A stretch of DNA of 64,000 nt from Fen-1273 sp963748405 (GCA_963748405.1 CAVVIT010000012.1:1-64000); one strand, 5' to 3'; positions 43,705 to 52,878 are shown, counted from the first letter of the stretch. The notes: generated from the letters alone by a model not told the origin. Translations and numbers: made by a program.

Positions 43705-46665
43705 ATGACACCCACCCACGGTCTGACAGTTTCTCACCTGGTCTTCTTCTCCCTCATTCTTGTGTCTTCGAACCTCACGGTGACGACAACGTGTGAGGCA
43801 AACACTCGCATAGTGGGAAGTGTGAGGGATTCACGTTCGGGGGATCCGCTCCCGGGCGCGAGTGTGGTTCTCGAAGGGACGGGCTTGGGGTCTGCGGCGG
43901 ATTTAAACGGAGAATATGCAATTCGGAACGTGCCGCCGGGCTCATATACAATCCGGGCCACGTACGTCGGATACCGGTCTGTCGCATTCACGTTGCAGGT
44001 GACGGAAAGGATGACGATCACACGGGATTTTTTCCTCCTCGCCGTGGGCGTTGCAGGCGACACCGTTCAGGTCACCGCTCAGGCATCGGGCCAGAAGGCC
44101 GCCATCAACCGGCAGCTTTCCATGGACCAGATTGCGAATGTCGTCTCAGCCGACAGGATTCAGGAGCTCCCGGATGCCAATGCGGCTGAATCAGTCGGGC
44201 GTCTCCCGGGTGTCTCCGTATTGAGAAGCGGCGGCGAAGGGACCCAGGTTGTCATCCGCGGACTCCAGCCAAAATACAACGCGATAACGATTGACGGGGT
44301 CCGGATGGCATCGTCAAATCCGGACGACCGGAGTGTGGATCTGAGCATGATCTCTCCGTTCGCGCTCGAAGAAATCCAGGTCGTCAAAGGGGTCACGCCT
44401 GACCAGGACGCCGACGTGCTCGGAGGGACGGTGAATTTCAGGCTGCGGGAGGCAAGGGGGGGCGCGGGCGGATACGGATACAGTCTTCTTCTCCAGGGGG
44501 GATACGACGGCCTGTCGGACGCCGTGAACAAGCGTAACAACTACAGGTACGTCGGGAGCATTGATGGCCGGTTTTTTGACGAGCGATTCGGTGTCTTCGC
44601 GCAGGCGGACATTGAGCGCCGGAACCTGGCATCGAACGAGTTCGGGGCATCATACGATCATCTTGGGAACAGCACCACCGACTATGTAACTTCGTCGTTG
44701 ACCCTCGACGACGTCGCCAGGGACAGACAGAGGGAAAACGGCTCGCTGGTCTTGGATTACAGCCACTCCGAAGGGAAGATAAGCCTTTCCAACTTCTTCA
44801 GTTCAGGTTCGACCGAATCTCAGGACAGGCAGGAGTACTTTGACATCCCGAACGACGGGCACGATTACGCCCTGATCCACTCGCTCACTACGCGGAACCT
44901 TCTGAGCAACGTCCTGCGCGTTGAGCAGCAGCTGCCGTTGTTTCGAATAAACGTGAGCCTCTCTCACGCGTATTCTGAGACCAAGAAACCGAACGACTGG
45001 CTCGTCTATTTCCTTAAGTCGTCGGCCGGTCTCAGCGGGTTCATCAACCGGCCAAACCTCGACCCGGCGGGGATTCCCCGGGCGGCAACGACAGATCCCG
45101 ATGGTACATCTTTGTGGGGCCTCTCGAACTCGTCCAGTTTTTCCAGGGAACGGGCCCTGACCGCGTCGGTGGATCTGGAGACTGATCTCCTGGGTTCGGA
45201 CCGGATTTCTTCGGTAATCAAGTTTGGCGGGAAATACAGGCGCCAGTCGAGGTCGTTTGTGGAGGATCAGTACGGGGGATTTTTTGCCTGGCCGGGCGCC
45301 ACGCAGGTGAACTACATGGTTGCCACGCATTTTCCGTCGACTCTGCCATTCGCAAACTCGACGACCATCCCCATTTCTCCGTTCATTGATCCTGGGTTTA
45401 ACTACGGGAAGTTTCTCGGCGGGGAGTATGAAATGAACCTGCCTCAGAGCTTCGCAATGCTGTCGGAGATGGTTCGCTTCTTGAAAAGCAATGCCGATGA
45501 CTTTGCCAGGCGGGGCGACAAGGGCTACTATCAGGACGTGTACGGCTCGACTACGTGGAACTATGACGGCAATGAGGACCAGAGTGCTTTCTATATCATG
45601 GGGACCGTAAAGATCGGGTCGGAATTAACGCTGGTCCCCGGCGTGCGGTACCAGGATCTCAAAACGACGTACACCGCGCCCCGGGGGCAGCAGAACGTGG
45701 TGTCAACGATTGGCGGTGCGTACTATCACTATGATACCACCCTCAGTGTCGACCATCATGAATGGCTTCCTGACCTGCTGGTTCGCTACCGGCCGCTCTC
45801 CTGGTTCGACGTCCGCCTGTCGTACTCGAACACGGTGTCGTACCCGGATTATGCAGCGATCGTCCCACGGATCGATGTTCCGGTATCGGAGGCTTCAATC
45901 AGCTACAACAATTATAGGTTGAATCCGACACGTTCGACAAATTACGATGTTTATCTTTCCTTTTACGATAACTCGACCGGTCTGATTACCCTGGGAGGAT
46001 TTCTCAAGCGGATCAGCGACCTGATCTACCCCTGGACATTCTACGTGACGGATTCGGGTGCCACTCCCTATTATCCCCCGTACCTGAGTGCGCCCGGGCC
46101 GAGAGGAACGTACAAGATCATCACGAACGTAAACGATCCGTACAGGATTGACGACTGGGGGTTCGAGTTCGACTGGCAGACACATTTCTGGTATCTCCCC
46201 CGTCCTCTTGATGGAGTTGTCTTCGGCGTCAATTATACCCGCATACTTTCCAGGGCACGGTACCCGTATACGCAACTTCAGTACGTCGGCGGGTTCCGCG
46301 GTTACGTGGTATACGTGGATACGTCGTTCACGGATCGCCTCCTGTACCAGCCTGACAATATTGTGAACCTTTCGCTCGGATATGACTACGAAGGGTTCTC
46401 TTCCCGCGTTTCGCTCGTCTACCAGTCCGACACGTTTACGGGGCCGCAGTTCTGGCCCCAGCTGCGCACACATACCTCCGCGTATACGCGCTGGGATCTT
46501 TCTGTCAAACAAATTCTACCGTGGGCGGGAATCCAGTTGTACGGTGATGTCAACAACCTCAACGGTGCCGAGGATATCAGTGTGATCGATGCGCCCACAG
46601 CTGTTCCCCAGTCTCAGGCGTCATACGGTCCGACGGTGGATGTCGGCATTCGGTGGAATTTCTGA
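43705..46665 (+). CDS. TonB-dependent outer-membrane receptor
   Basis: 986 residues from the ATG at 43705, preferred over an upstream ATG at 43561 because a signal peptide starts there (MTPTHGLTVSHLVFFSLILVSSNL). A carboxypeptidase-regulatory-like domain (IVGSVRDSRSGDPLPGASVVLEGTGLGSAADLNGEYAIRNVPPGSYTIRATYVGYR) precedes the plug (RIQELPDANAAESVGRLPGVSVLRSGGEGTQVVIRGL, EEIQVVKGVTPDQDADVLGGTVNFRLREA) and a beta-barrel ending in VDVGIRWNF with a terminal Phe. It is not followed by a SusD. It probably imports peptides or metal chelates released by the adjacent protease. Its 3' end overlaps the convergent gene by 45 bases. Confidence 0.9.
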   Translation: MTPTHGLTVSHLVFFSLILVSSNLTVTTTCEANTRIVGSVRDSRSGDPLPGASVVLEGTGLGSAADLNGEYAIRNVPPGSYTIRATYVGYRSVAFTLQVTERMTITRDFFLLAVGVAGDTVQVTAQASGQKAAINRQLSMDQIANVVSADRIQELPDANAAESVGRLPGVSVLRSGGEGTQVVIRGLQPKYNAITIDGVRMASSNPDDRSVDLSMISPFALEEIQVVKGVTPDQDADVLGGTVNFRLREARGGAGGYGYSLLLQGGYDGLSDAVNKRNNYRYVGSIDGRFFDERFGVFAQADIERRNLASNEFGASYDHLGNSTTDYVTSSLTLDDVARDRQRENGSLVLDYSHSEGKISLSNFFSSGSTESQDRQEYFDIPNDGHDYALIHSLTTRNLLSNVLRVEQQLPLFRINVSLSHAYSETKKPNDWLVYFLKSSAGLSGFINRPNLDPAGIPRAATTDPDGTSLWGLSNSSSFSRERALTASVDLETDLLGSDRISSVIKFGGKYRRQSRSFVEDQYGGFFAWPGATQVNYMVATHFPSTLPFANSTTIPISPFIDPGFNYGKFLGGEYEMNLPQSFAMLSEMVRFLKSNADDFARRGDKGYYQDVYGSTTWNYDGNEDQSAFYIMGTVKIGSELTLVPGVRYQDLKTTYTAPRGQQNVVSTIGGAYYHYDTTLSVDHHEWLPDLLVRYRPLSWFDVRLSYSNTVSYPDYAAIVPRIDVPVSEASISYNNYRLNPTRSTNYDVYLSFYDNSTGLITLGGFLKRISDLIYPWTFYVTDSGATPYYPPYLSAPGPRGTYKIITNVNDPYRIDDWGFEFDWQTHFWYLPRPLDGVVFGVNYTRILSRARYPYTQLQYVGGFRGYVVYVDTSFTDRLLYQPDNIVNLSLGYDYEGFSSRVSLVYQSDTFTGPQFWPQLRTHTSAYTRWDLSVKQILPWAGIQLYGDVNNLNGAEDISVIDAPTAVPQSQASYGPTVDVGIRWNF

Positions 46666-47076
46666 TCCCGAACGATCAAGGCCCGGCGGAGGGAGATTTC
46701 TCCTCCAGATTCTCACGAACCAGGCGATGACGACGATGTTCACCACCCAGAGCGCCACCTCGAGCCAGAGGAGCTCGTTCCAGATCCACCATCGCCTCCC
46801 CTTCGCGTGCGTGTAAGAATCGACGTAAAGGTGGAGCCAGTACATCGGCACATATCTGAGGACCGCCCCGATCGGGCCCGAGTGCGCCTCGACGTAGAGT
46901 TTCCACCGGTCGTGGTCGACGATGTTGCCGTACGCACCGAAAAGGTCAGGGAGCGCGCCGAAGAACGCCCCCGTCAGAAAAAGAACCCAGATCCAGACTT
47001 TCTTCCGTATCCGGGCGATGAACGGCGCCAGGAGCATGAGCCCTCCCTCCGTGGCGTGGCACAGTGTGTCAGCCAT
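46621..47076 (-). CDS. Small integral membrane protein, uncharacterised
   Basis: 151 residues from the ATG at 47076 (GAGGGGG upstream), overlapping the MFS gene's end by 8 bases. Membrane helices at about 12-45 and 110-132, with a conserved-looking middle (HDRWKLYVEAHSGPIGAVLRYVPMYWLHLYVDSYTHAKGRRWWIWNELLWLEVALW). His and Asp in LHLYVDSYTH recall membrane-bound metal hydrolases (YdjM/DUF457-like), but I cannot confirm that. A decayed copy of its 3' end is at 35759-35830. Its tail overlaps the convergent TonB receptor gene. Confidence 0.7.
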   Translation of the reverse strand: MADTLCHATEGGLMLLAPFIARIRKKVWIWVLFLTGAFFGALPDLFGAYGNIVDHDRWKLYVEAHSGPIGAVLRYVPMYWLHLYVDSYTHAKGRRWWIWNELLWLEVALWVVNIVVIAWFVRIWRRNLPPPGLDRSGSEIPPNADIHRRTV

Positions 47077-48334
47077 CTGTCCCCCTCTGGTCAAATCTCA
47101 CTTGAAAGAGCTCCCTCGCCCTGAGCGTCACCCAGCCGACGATGAGAAGCGTCATCACGCCGCCGAACACCGCGGAAGGGACGACACCCATCAGCTTTGC
47201 CGTGGTTCCGGATTCGAACGCGCCCAGCTCGTTGGACGATGATACGAATATCCCGTTGACCGCCATGACCCGTCCCCGCATTTCGTTTGGCGTTCTCAGC
47301 TGCAGGAGCGTCTGGCGGATCACCACGCTGATGCTGTCGCAGGCCCCGCTCAGAAATAGCGCGATAACCGAGAGCGCCATCCACGGAGAAAGCGCGAAGA
47401 CGATGATGGAGGCGCCGAACCCACCGACCGCGGTCAGCAGCGTCCTCCAGGCATGGCGCATCGGCGACACCCTCTGGAGGACGATGAGCATGATGACGGC
47501 GCCGGCCGAGGGGGCAGCGCGAAGTATCCCGAGACCCTGTGCGCCCACGTGGAGTATGTCCTGGGCGTAGATCGGAAGGAGCGCGAACACCCCTCCGAAA
47601 AGCACTGAGAAGAGGTCAAGGGAAAGGGCATACAGAATGACTTTTGTTCCCCACACGAACCCGACCCCTTCTTTCACGCTGGCAAGGAGCGATCCTCCGG
47701 ACGGGACATCCGTTCCACGGGTATCCCCGGTGCGCGAGAAGAGAAGGATGGCCCCCGCGAAGAGAAATATGACGACGACAAGCGTACCGGAGAACCCGAG
47801 CCAGGAAAAGAGGAATCCCGCGACCGCGGGGCCGAGTATGGCTCCGGCCTGAAAGGCCGAACTGCTCCACGTCGCCGCGTTTTCGTAGACCGTGATCGGC
47901 ACGAGAAACGCGCGGAGCGACGAGGCGGCGGGCGCCTGGAACGCCCGGCACACGCCTATCATGAACACGGTCGTATAGATGACGGGGACCAGGAGGGTGG
48001 GGGAGATTGCTCCCGACTCGGCGGACCGCGCGAAGAAGGAGAGAACAATCGCTCCGAGCGTGATGACGCCCACCGAAACGAGTATGATCAGCCGTCTGCT
48101 GATCCTGTCTGCCAGGTGCCCGCCGAAGAGCGAGAGGCCGATGAACGGCACGAATGTCGCCAGGCCCGTCAGACCCAGCGCGAGCGGGTCGCGTGTGACC
48201 GTGTACAGCTCGTACCCGAGCGACACCTCCTGAATCAGGAACGCCATCGTGAAAAGGAACGATGCGGTGATGAAGTTGCGGAACGCGGGATACCGCAGTG
48301 CCGCATAGGGATCGCGGATCAGCGCCGCCGTCAA
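47069..48334 (-). CDS. MFS transporter (EntS/MFS_3-like)
   Basis: 421 residues from a TTG that overlaps the previous gene's stop (TTGA). Twelve predicted membrane helices. The loop 2-3 motif GGHLADRISRRLII and the family-typical MRGRVMAVNGIFVSSSNELGAFESGTTAKLMG identify the MFS_3 group, whose members export siderophores such as enterobactin, or drugs. No siderophore genes are near, so substrate is open. It lies inside a coupled minus-strand run. Confidence 0.87.
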   Translation of the reverse strand: MTAALIRDPYAALRYPAFRNFITASFLFTMAFLIQEVSLGYELYTVTRDPLALGLTGLATFVPFIGLSLFGGHLADRISRRLIILVSVGVITLGAIVLSFFARSAESGAISPTLLVPVIYTTVFMIGVCRAFQAPAASSLRAFLVPITVYENAATWSSSAFQAGAILGPAVAGFLFSWLGFSGTLVVVIFLFAGAILLFSRTGDTRGTDVPSGGSLLASVKEGVGFVWGTKVILYALSLDLFSVLFGGVFALLPIYAQDILHVGAQGLGILRAAPSAGAVIMLIVLQRVSPMRHAWRTLLTAVGGFGASIIVFALSPWMALSVIALFLSGACDSISVVIRQTLLQLRTPNEMRGRVMAVNGIFVSSSNELGAFESGTTAKLMGVVPSAVFGGVMTLLIVGWVTLRARELFQVRFDQRGTDG

Positions 48335-49338
48335 AAGTATCCTTCCATCAGTTTGTCCATCCAGGGCGGCACCGTTGCGGCCTCGACCCGGTCGAACTGT
48401 GGGACGTACGGCTTGATGTCGAGAACGGGTGTCCCGTCCACGGCGTCCAGCCCCCGCACGTCAACGAAACCCTCTCCAATCCCGAGGATTCTGACCGCCG
48501 TGATGCCGATCGGGTTCGGCCTGTCCTTCGCGCGCTGCGAGAATATGCCGGTTTCCGGCATTGTCGCGAGGCCCCGCGGGCGCCGGACGATGTGCCGATC
48601 GGCGTCGAACGATGAAAGATGGAGGTATGTGACGACGAGTGCGTGCGAAAACTGTTCGAGCCCGCGGATCCCCTTCGCGTAGTCCGGGCGCAGGACCAGC
48701 CGGGAGGTGACCTCTCCCCATCCGCTGTCCACCGCTTCCCGAGCGGCAGTTGCAACGTGACCTATCGGGGAGAACGAGATGTCGTCTCCCTTTCGTTCCC
48801 CGGCAGCATCGGCAAGGAGCTCCTGGAGCAGGGCGAACCCTTCCGGCCACCGGCCGAGTCCTGATTCCGAGTTGATGTGCCCCGCCTCGCCGACAAATTC
48901 GATCCGCGCGTGCCACCGCCCGGCGAAGAACCGCGCGCGTTCGGGCGTCACGTATTCGTCGTTTGTGCTCGCGACCACGATGGTCCGAAACGGCAGGGGA
49001 TCGAGCGGCATTGGGGCGAAACCGGTTGTCCCTTTGGGGTACGTATCTGCTTCGACATCGCTCGGGCCGACGAGGAGCGCCCCGCGGACCGGTCCCGTGT
49101 GTAGCGAAGCCCAGTGAGCGACAAGGGCACACGCCGAGGAATGCGCCACAAGTATTGCCGGCACCGGGGACGAAGAAATCTCCTCCTGGAGTCGTGCGAC
49201 CCACTCCGCCCTGACAGGCGTATCCCAGTCGCGCTGAACGACGCGCGTGAAACCGGGGTTCTCCTTTTCCCAGATCGACTGCCAGTGTTCGGGCCCGGAA
49301 TTGTACAGTCCCGGGAGTATGAGGACGCGTGTCTTCAC
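48331..49338 (-). CDS. Fusion of RBBP9-type serine hydrolase and TrmO-type tRNA methyltransferase
   Basis: 335 residues from a GTG. Residues 1-180 are an RBBP9/YdeN alpha/beta-hydrolase: LILPGLYNSGPEHWQ, nucleophile Ser67 in VAHSSAC, Asp127 in STNDEYV, His154 in AGHIN. Residues about 188-335 are a TrmO/YaeB (UPF0066) barrel: FSPIGHVATAAREAVDSGW, RRPRGLATMPETGIFSQRAKDRPNPIGIT (the RPNPIG signature) and GTPVLDIKPYVPQFD. TrmO transfers methyl from SAM to t6A37 of threonine tRNA. Both halves keep their key residues, and the join is in one frame with no indel sign. It is coupled to the methyltransferase and MFS genes by overlaps. Confidence 0.85.
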   Translation of the reverse strand: MKTRVLILPGLYNSGPEHWQSIWEKENPGFTRVVQRDWDTPVRAEWVARLQEEISSSPVPAILVAHSSACALVAHWASLHTGPVRGALLVGPSDVEADTYPKGTTGFAPMPLDPLPFRTIVVASTNDEYVTPERARFFAGRWHARIEFVGEAGHINSESGLGRWPEGFALLQELLADAAGERKGDDISFSPIGHVATAAREAVDSGWGEVTSRLVLRPDYAKGIRGLEQFSHALVVTYLHLSSFDADRHIVRRPRGLATMPETGIFSQRAKDRPNPIGITAVRILGIGEGFVDVRGLDAVDGTPVLDIKPYVPQFDRVEAATVPPWMDKLMEGYF

Positions 49339-50075
49339 TTCAGTTCCTCTCTTCGTGTCGCTTCGACGGCGACGTGTCCGGAGTTCAGGTGCATCCGCCC
49401 GTATCCCTTCCTGAATGCATGCATAAACCCCCCATCACTCAGCGCCCGCGAGATCTCCTTGCGCGTAAAGAGGTACTGCCTGTGTCCCTCTTTCGAGACG
49501 CGAAACCGAGGTCCGATCTGTCGGATCGTGGTGATCTCCCGCCGGAGGACCCTCCGGCGTATATCCCCTTCGACGATCACGATCCAGTCATCTCCCGAAG
49601 TGTGGATCCCCCGGCGGTGCGGCCGCGAGGCAACGGGCTCGAGAAAATCGAACAAGAGAACTCCGCCCGTCCGGAGAGCACGGCCTGCGCGCTGGAAAAA
49701 TGCGCTCACCTCGCCCGAATGCTGCGCACTTCCCGCCTGCATGTAGTTGAAGCATTCACCCGCTGCAACGATAGCGGAACACCGGGGAGGCGTGAAATCA
49801 TAGAACGATCCCCTGTGGAATTTCGCCCCGGGGATTTTCTTCCTTGCGAGCGCGAGCATTGCTGCGGAGTAGTCGACGGCAAGTATCCGGTACCCGGCGG
49901 CAGAGAGATGACGCGTGAGCCCTCCGCTCCCGCATCCGATCTCGACGATCAGGTCCCCGGGTGAGCAGCGCTTCGCGAGGGCACGGAGTATACCCGGGGC
50001 AGCCCTGTCGGCAAAACCCAGGTAGCCCCTGTCGTGGATGTAGGCGAGATCCCTGGAGTAAAAGTCCGCGGTCAT
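49335..50075 (-). CDS. Class I SAM-dependent methyltransferase
   Basis: 246 residues from the ATG at 50075 (ATGA overlap with the upstream gene). SAM-binding motif I is LIVEIGCGSGGLTRHL, with the acidic residue in ILAVDYSAAML and motif IV-like IVAAGECFNYM. The C-terminal part has the EGDIRRRVLRREITTIRQIGPRFRVSKEGHRQYLFTRKEISRAL pattern of small-molecule methyltransferases. Substrate unknown. Its stop overlaps the GTG start of the hydrolase-TrmO fusion. Confidence 0.85.
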   Translation of the reverse strand: MTADFYSRDLAYIHDRGYLGFADRAAPGILRALAKRCSPGDLIVEIGCGSGGLTRHLSAAGYRILAVDYSAAMLALARKKIPGAKFHRGSFYDFTPPRCSAIVAAGECFNYMQAGSAQHSGEVSAFFQRAGRALRTGGVLLFDFLEPVASRPHRRGIHTSGDDWIVIVEGDIRRRVLRREITTIRQIGPRFRVSKEGHRQYLFTRKEISRALSDGGFMHAFRKGYGRMHLNSGHVAVEATRREELK

Positions 50076-50833
50076 GGAGCGGGCGGCCCCTCCACCTCCA
50101 CCACGAGCCCCGGATCGAATCCGCTCACCGGCATGTGCGGGTAGCCCCTCTGGTTGCTGACGATCCGGGTCTTCCCGATCGCGTAGTCGACGCAATAGTG
50201 CGTGTGACCGTGTATCCAGAGTGCCGGCTGGGTTTCAGCGATGAATCCCTCCAGGTCCGAGGCATAGGCGCCGCTCACGGGATCGAACGAGAATTCCGGG
50301 TTCAGGCTTTTAACGCTCGGGGCGTGGTGCGTGACGACGACAGTTCTCGAGGGATCTTTCCCCACTTCGGTCCTGAGCCACTCCCGCGACGCCGCGTTTC
50401 GCAGCGCGGTGTCGTCCGGCTTCAGCCGGCGGAACCGCGGACTGATGCGGATTTTCTGGTAGTCGTTCATCCTTTCCTGGGAAGCCTGCATCGATCCGGT
50501 CTTGTCGCCGGCGATGTCGAAGTCAGACCAGAGCGTGCACCCCAGGAAGCGGATCCCCTGGATCGTCACCTCCGTACACTCCAGGAAGTTGACCGTTCCG
50601 CGGTTCTTCTGCTTGAGGAGCTTTTTCGTCAGGGCCGGCATGGCGTGCCCGTAATACTCATGGTTGCCGGCGACATACACGACCGGGCGTCCTGTGAATG
50701 ACGCCCTGGCCCAGGCAAAACCCTTCTCGCCGAGGTCGATGTCGCCGGCGAGCACGGTGACGTCAGCCTCTGCCCCGTACCCGGCAAGTTCTCTGAATTC
50801 GTTGTGGATGTCGCTGAGGATGTGGATGCGCAA
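50072..50833 (-). CDS. Calcineurin-like metallophosphoesterase
   Basis: 253 residues. Metal-binding motifs in order: SDIHNEF (Asp8, His10), LAGDIDLG, VAGNHEYYG, VVTHHAPS and IHGHTHYC. Such enzymes cleave phosphomonoesters or diesters with two metals. The group (metallophosphoesterase with GNHEYYG and a short cap) has no assigned cellular substrate. It heads the overlapping run of four genes ending with the MFS and membrane protein. Confidence 0.88.
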   Translation of the reverse strand: MRIHILSDIHNEFRELAGYGAEADVTVLAGDIDLGEKGFAWARASFTGRPVVYVAGNHEYYGHAMPALTKKLLKQKNRGTVNFLECTEVTIQGIRFLGCTLWSDFDIAGDKTGSMQASQERMNDYQKIRISPRFRRLKPDDTALRNAASREWLRTEVGKDPSRTVVVTHHAPSVKSLNPEFSFDPVSGAYASDLEGFIAETQPALWIHGHTHYCVDYAIGKTRIVSNQRGYPHMPVSGFDPGLVVEVEGPPAP

Positions 50834-50865
50834 GAGTGTCCGTCGGCGGTCGCGTTTTCCCGAAT

Positions 50866-51351
50866 CTAGTGTTCCGGAATCGACTTGATGAGTGTCAGCC
50901 TGGTCCCGTCCCAGGTGTAATAGAAAGCCCCCTTCGGGTCGTCCTCCCTGATGTGTCCGTACACGGCGATCAGCCTGCTGTCCTTCCGGAAATCGAGGCC
51001 GTACGGTTCCGCCTCAATATCTGCGAATGAGACATACGGAACATCCGGTGAAAAGTACACTTTCCCCGAACGAGCATCGACGATCGCGAACTGCTGGCAG
51101 GAGGTCCCGCACCCCCAGATCACGATTGTAAAGTGCCCGGCGAAATTGGGGCCGGATTTTGCCCCGTCCCTCAACATCGTCCGGTATGTTCGCGCTTGAG
51201 GGTCGCTCGCAATGTCGACCCGGGCCGGCTTCTGCGTGTAGCGCTCCTGGACGCTGAAGTCGCTGAACTTCGGTCGGACGGTGTCCTGCTGTCCGGTCGC
51301 CTCACCCGCGGTCGTCGAGAGCAGCAGCGATGCAGCAAGCACGGGAATCAT
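50866..51351 (-). CDS. Secreted uncharacterised protein
   Basis: 161 residues with a signal peptide (MIPVLAASLLLSTTAGEATG). The mature part has a compact beta domain with GPNFAGHFTIVIWGCGTSCQQFAIVDARSGKVYFSP and a paired Cys motif CGTSC that may form a disulfide. I recognise this pattern from hypothetical secreted proteins but know no function. It stops 32 bases before the phosphoesterase start. Confidence 0.75.
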   Translation of the reverse strand: MIPVLAASLLLSTTAGEATGQQDTVRPKFSDFSVQERYTQKPARVDIASDPQARTYRTMLRDGAKSGPNFAGHFTIVIWGCGTSCQQFAIVDARSGKVYFSPDVPYVSFADIEAEPYGLDFRKDSRLIAVYGHIREDDPKGAFYYTWDGTRLTLIKSIPEH

Positions 51352-51352
51352 G

Positions 51353-51796
51353 TTATGCAGGAGTGTAGTGATGTTCCGTGAACCGGCGCCATCCTTTCTT
51401 CGTCTTTGCCTCGACTCCCCAGTGGAACCCCTTTTCGCCGTCCGGCCAGTACACCATGCGTGCGAGTCCCGCCGGCATCACCGCTTCGAAGGCGATGGCT
51501 TCTTTGTGGATGTCGGTCCCGTCCGCAATCGTCCCTTCGGAGTGCTTGCCGTCGGATGTGAACGACCAGAAGGAAAGAGCGCCGTCCCGGATCCCGTACA
51601 GTGCGGTCTCTTCATAGACGCCCTTCCCGAATTCCCACCGGGCGGTAAGTTGGACATATTTTCCGCCGAGCGCGGGAGCAAACGTCCTCGTACAGTGGAC
51701 CTTTCCCATCGGCGTCATGGCATCTGTCTTCCACGCTCCCATCAGGGGAGCGAGTACCCCGATCTTTCCGGCCCCTTTTTTCCATCTCTTCTTCAT
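51353..51796 (-). CDS. DUF1579-like protein
   Basis: 147 residues, no signal peptide, GGGAGAAG before the ATG. LAPLMGAWKTDAMTPMGKVHCTRTFAPALGGKYVQLTARWEFGKGVYEETALYGI resembles the lipocalin-like DUF1579/heme-binding-barrel superfamily, in which small barrels store or bind hydrophobic ligands. It lies 1 base ahead of the secreted gene at 51351. Confidence 0.65.
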   Translation of the reverse strand: MKKRWKKGAGKIGVLAPLMGAWKTDAMTPMGKVHCTRTFAPALGGKYVQLTARWEFGKGVYEETALYGIRDGALSFWSFTSDGKHSEGTIADGTDIHKEAIAFEAVMPAGLARMVYWPDGEKGFHWGVEAKTKKGWRRFTEHHYTPA

Positions 51797-51866
51797 CTCT
51801 TCTCCCGGGTGTGGTACGGGCGTGAGGATTTGGTGGTGCGTGGCGTAATGTCGGTATTGCGGGGGA

Positions 51867-52418
51867 TTACTTCAACAGTTCATACCGGATGGTCCCCGGC
51901 TCGGCGCCCGGGCCTGCAAGATGAAACCCCGACTTCTCGAGAACCGATCTGGAGGCGGCATTCCCGGCAGAGGTGTGCGCCAGGACCCGTTTGACCCGGG
52001 AATCGGCGAGGGCGTGGTCAACGAGGCCTTTGACCATTTCACGGGCAAGTCCCTTCCCCCGCCAGGCTTCCGACACGGAATACCCGATCTCCACGTGGCC
52101 TTCTCCGTTCGGCGGTCCCAGGTACCCCCCTGTCCCGATCAGTGAACGCCTCCCCCCGGAGTGCGCAGGCATGATCGCATACCAGACATACCACCCTGAG
52201 CCGGAATCGCCCGCGCTTTCCATTTTCTCGCGAAAGAACTCCTGCGCGTTCCTGTCGTACTCACCGGGAGGCCAGTCTGCAGGAACATCCGCGTCCAGCG
52301 CAAGGCCGAGCCTTCCGGGGGAGTCGATCTCGGCGCGGATGTCGTCCGCGGTCCCCGCTTCAAGCAACAACCGTCCCGCGTGCAATACGAGTCTCCGGAC
52401 CGGCACCTGGGGATTCAA
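51867..52418 (-). CDS. GNAT-family N-acetyltransferase (RimJ/RimL-like)
   Basis: 183 residues from a TTG overlapping the upstream stop (TTGA). Acetyl-CoA site: VEIGYSVSEAWRGKGLAREMVKGLVDHAL, then VLAHTSAGNAASRSVLEKSGFHLAGPG. This branch acetylates protein N-termini, amines or antibiotics; specificity is not visible. It is coupled to the DUF3788 gene. Confidence 0.87.
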   Translation of the reverse strand: MNPQVPVRRLVLHAGRLLLEAGTADDIRAEIDSPGRLGLALDADVPADWPPGEYDRNAQEFFREKMESAGDSGSGWYVWYAIMPAHSGGRRSLIGTGGYLGPPNGEGHVEIGYSVSEAWRGKGLAREMVKGLVDHALADSRVKRVLAHTSAGNAASRSVLEKSGFHLAGPGAEPGTIRYELLK

Positions 52419-52831
52419 GAATGCACCTTGATCTCCACCAGCGCCATCGCCTGGCTGACGGCCGCCCGGCTTTTCACGTCGATTCTGAGCCCTCTTCCTT
52501 CCGCGTACCGGGTTGCCTCCCGCACTGCGCGCTTGATCGGAGCGGGAAGCGTGCTGTGCCCGATCGCATCCACGGCGCGGTCGCCGAAGACGAATCCGAG
52601 CGTGAAGTGCTTTTCCCGCGGGATCAGGAAGAACAGGTTCCTCTTCTTGAGGAGGAATTTAAGAACCCATCCCGACTTCTGGCCGTAGTATTTCCATTCT
52701 TCCCTCGCGTCTCCGTGCTCCTTGCGGACGCCGTCCCTGATCGCGGTCCAGTGTTTGAACGATGCCCCGAGTACGGCGGAAAAGGCACTGTCGTCAGGCG
52801 TGGAAGATTTGTCCGTCAGTATGCTCGCCAT
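52415..52831 (-). CDS. DUF3788-family protein
   Basis: 138 residues. The DUF3788 pattern is evident: EEWKYYGQKSGWVLKFLLKKRNLFFLIPREKHFTLGFVFGDRAVDAI and EATRYAEGRGLRIDVKS. The fold is DUF1801-like and the function unknown. It overlaps the GNAT gene by 4 bases. Confidence 0.82.
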   Translation of the reverse strand: MASILTDKSSTPDDSAFSAVLGASFKHWTAIRDGVRKEHGDAREEWKYYGQKSGWVLKFLLKKRNLFFLIPREKHFTLGFVFGDRAVDAIGHSTLPAPIKRAVREATRYAEGRGLRIDVKSRAAVSQAMALVEIKVHS

Positions 52832-52878
52832 CGTCAGTACCCTGTCAGATGAAGAGTGCCGTGCGTATCGTGTTCCTT

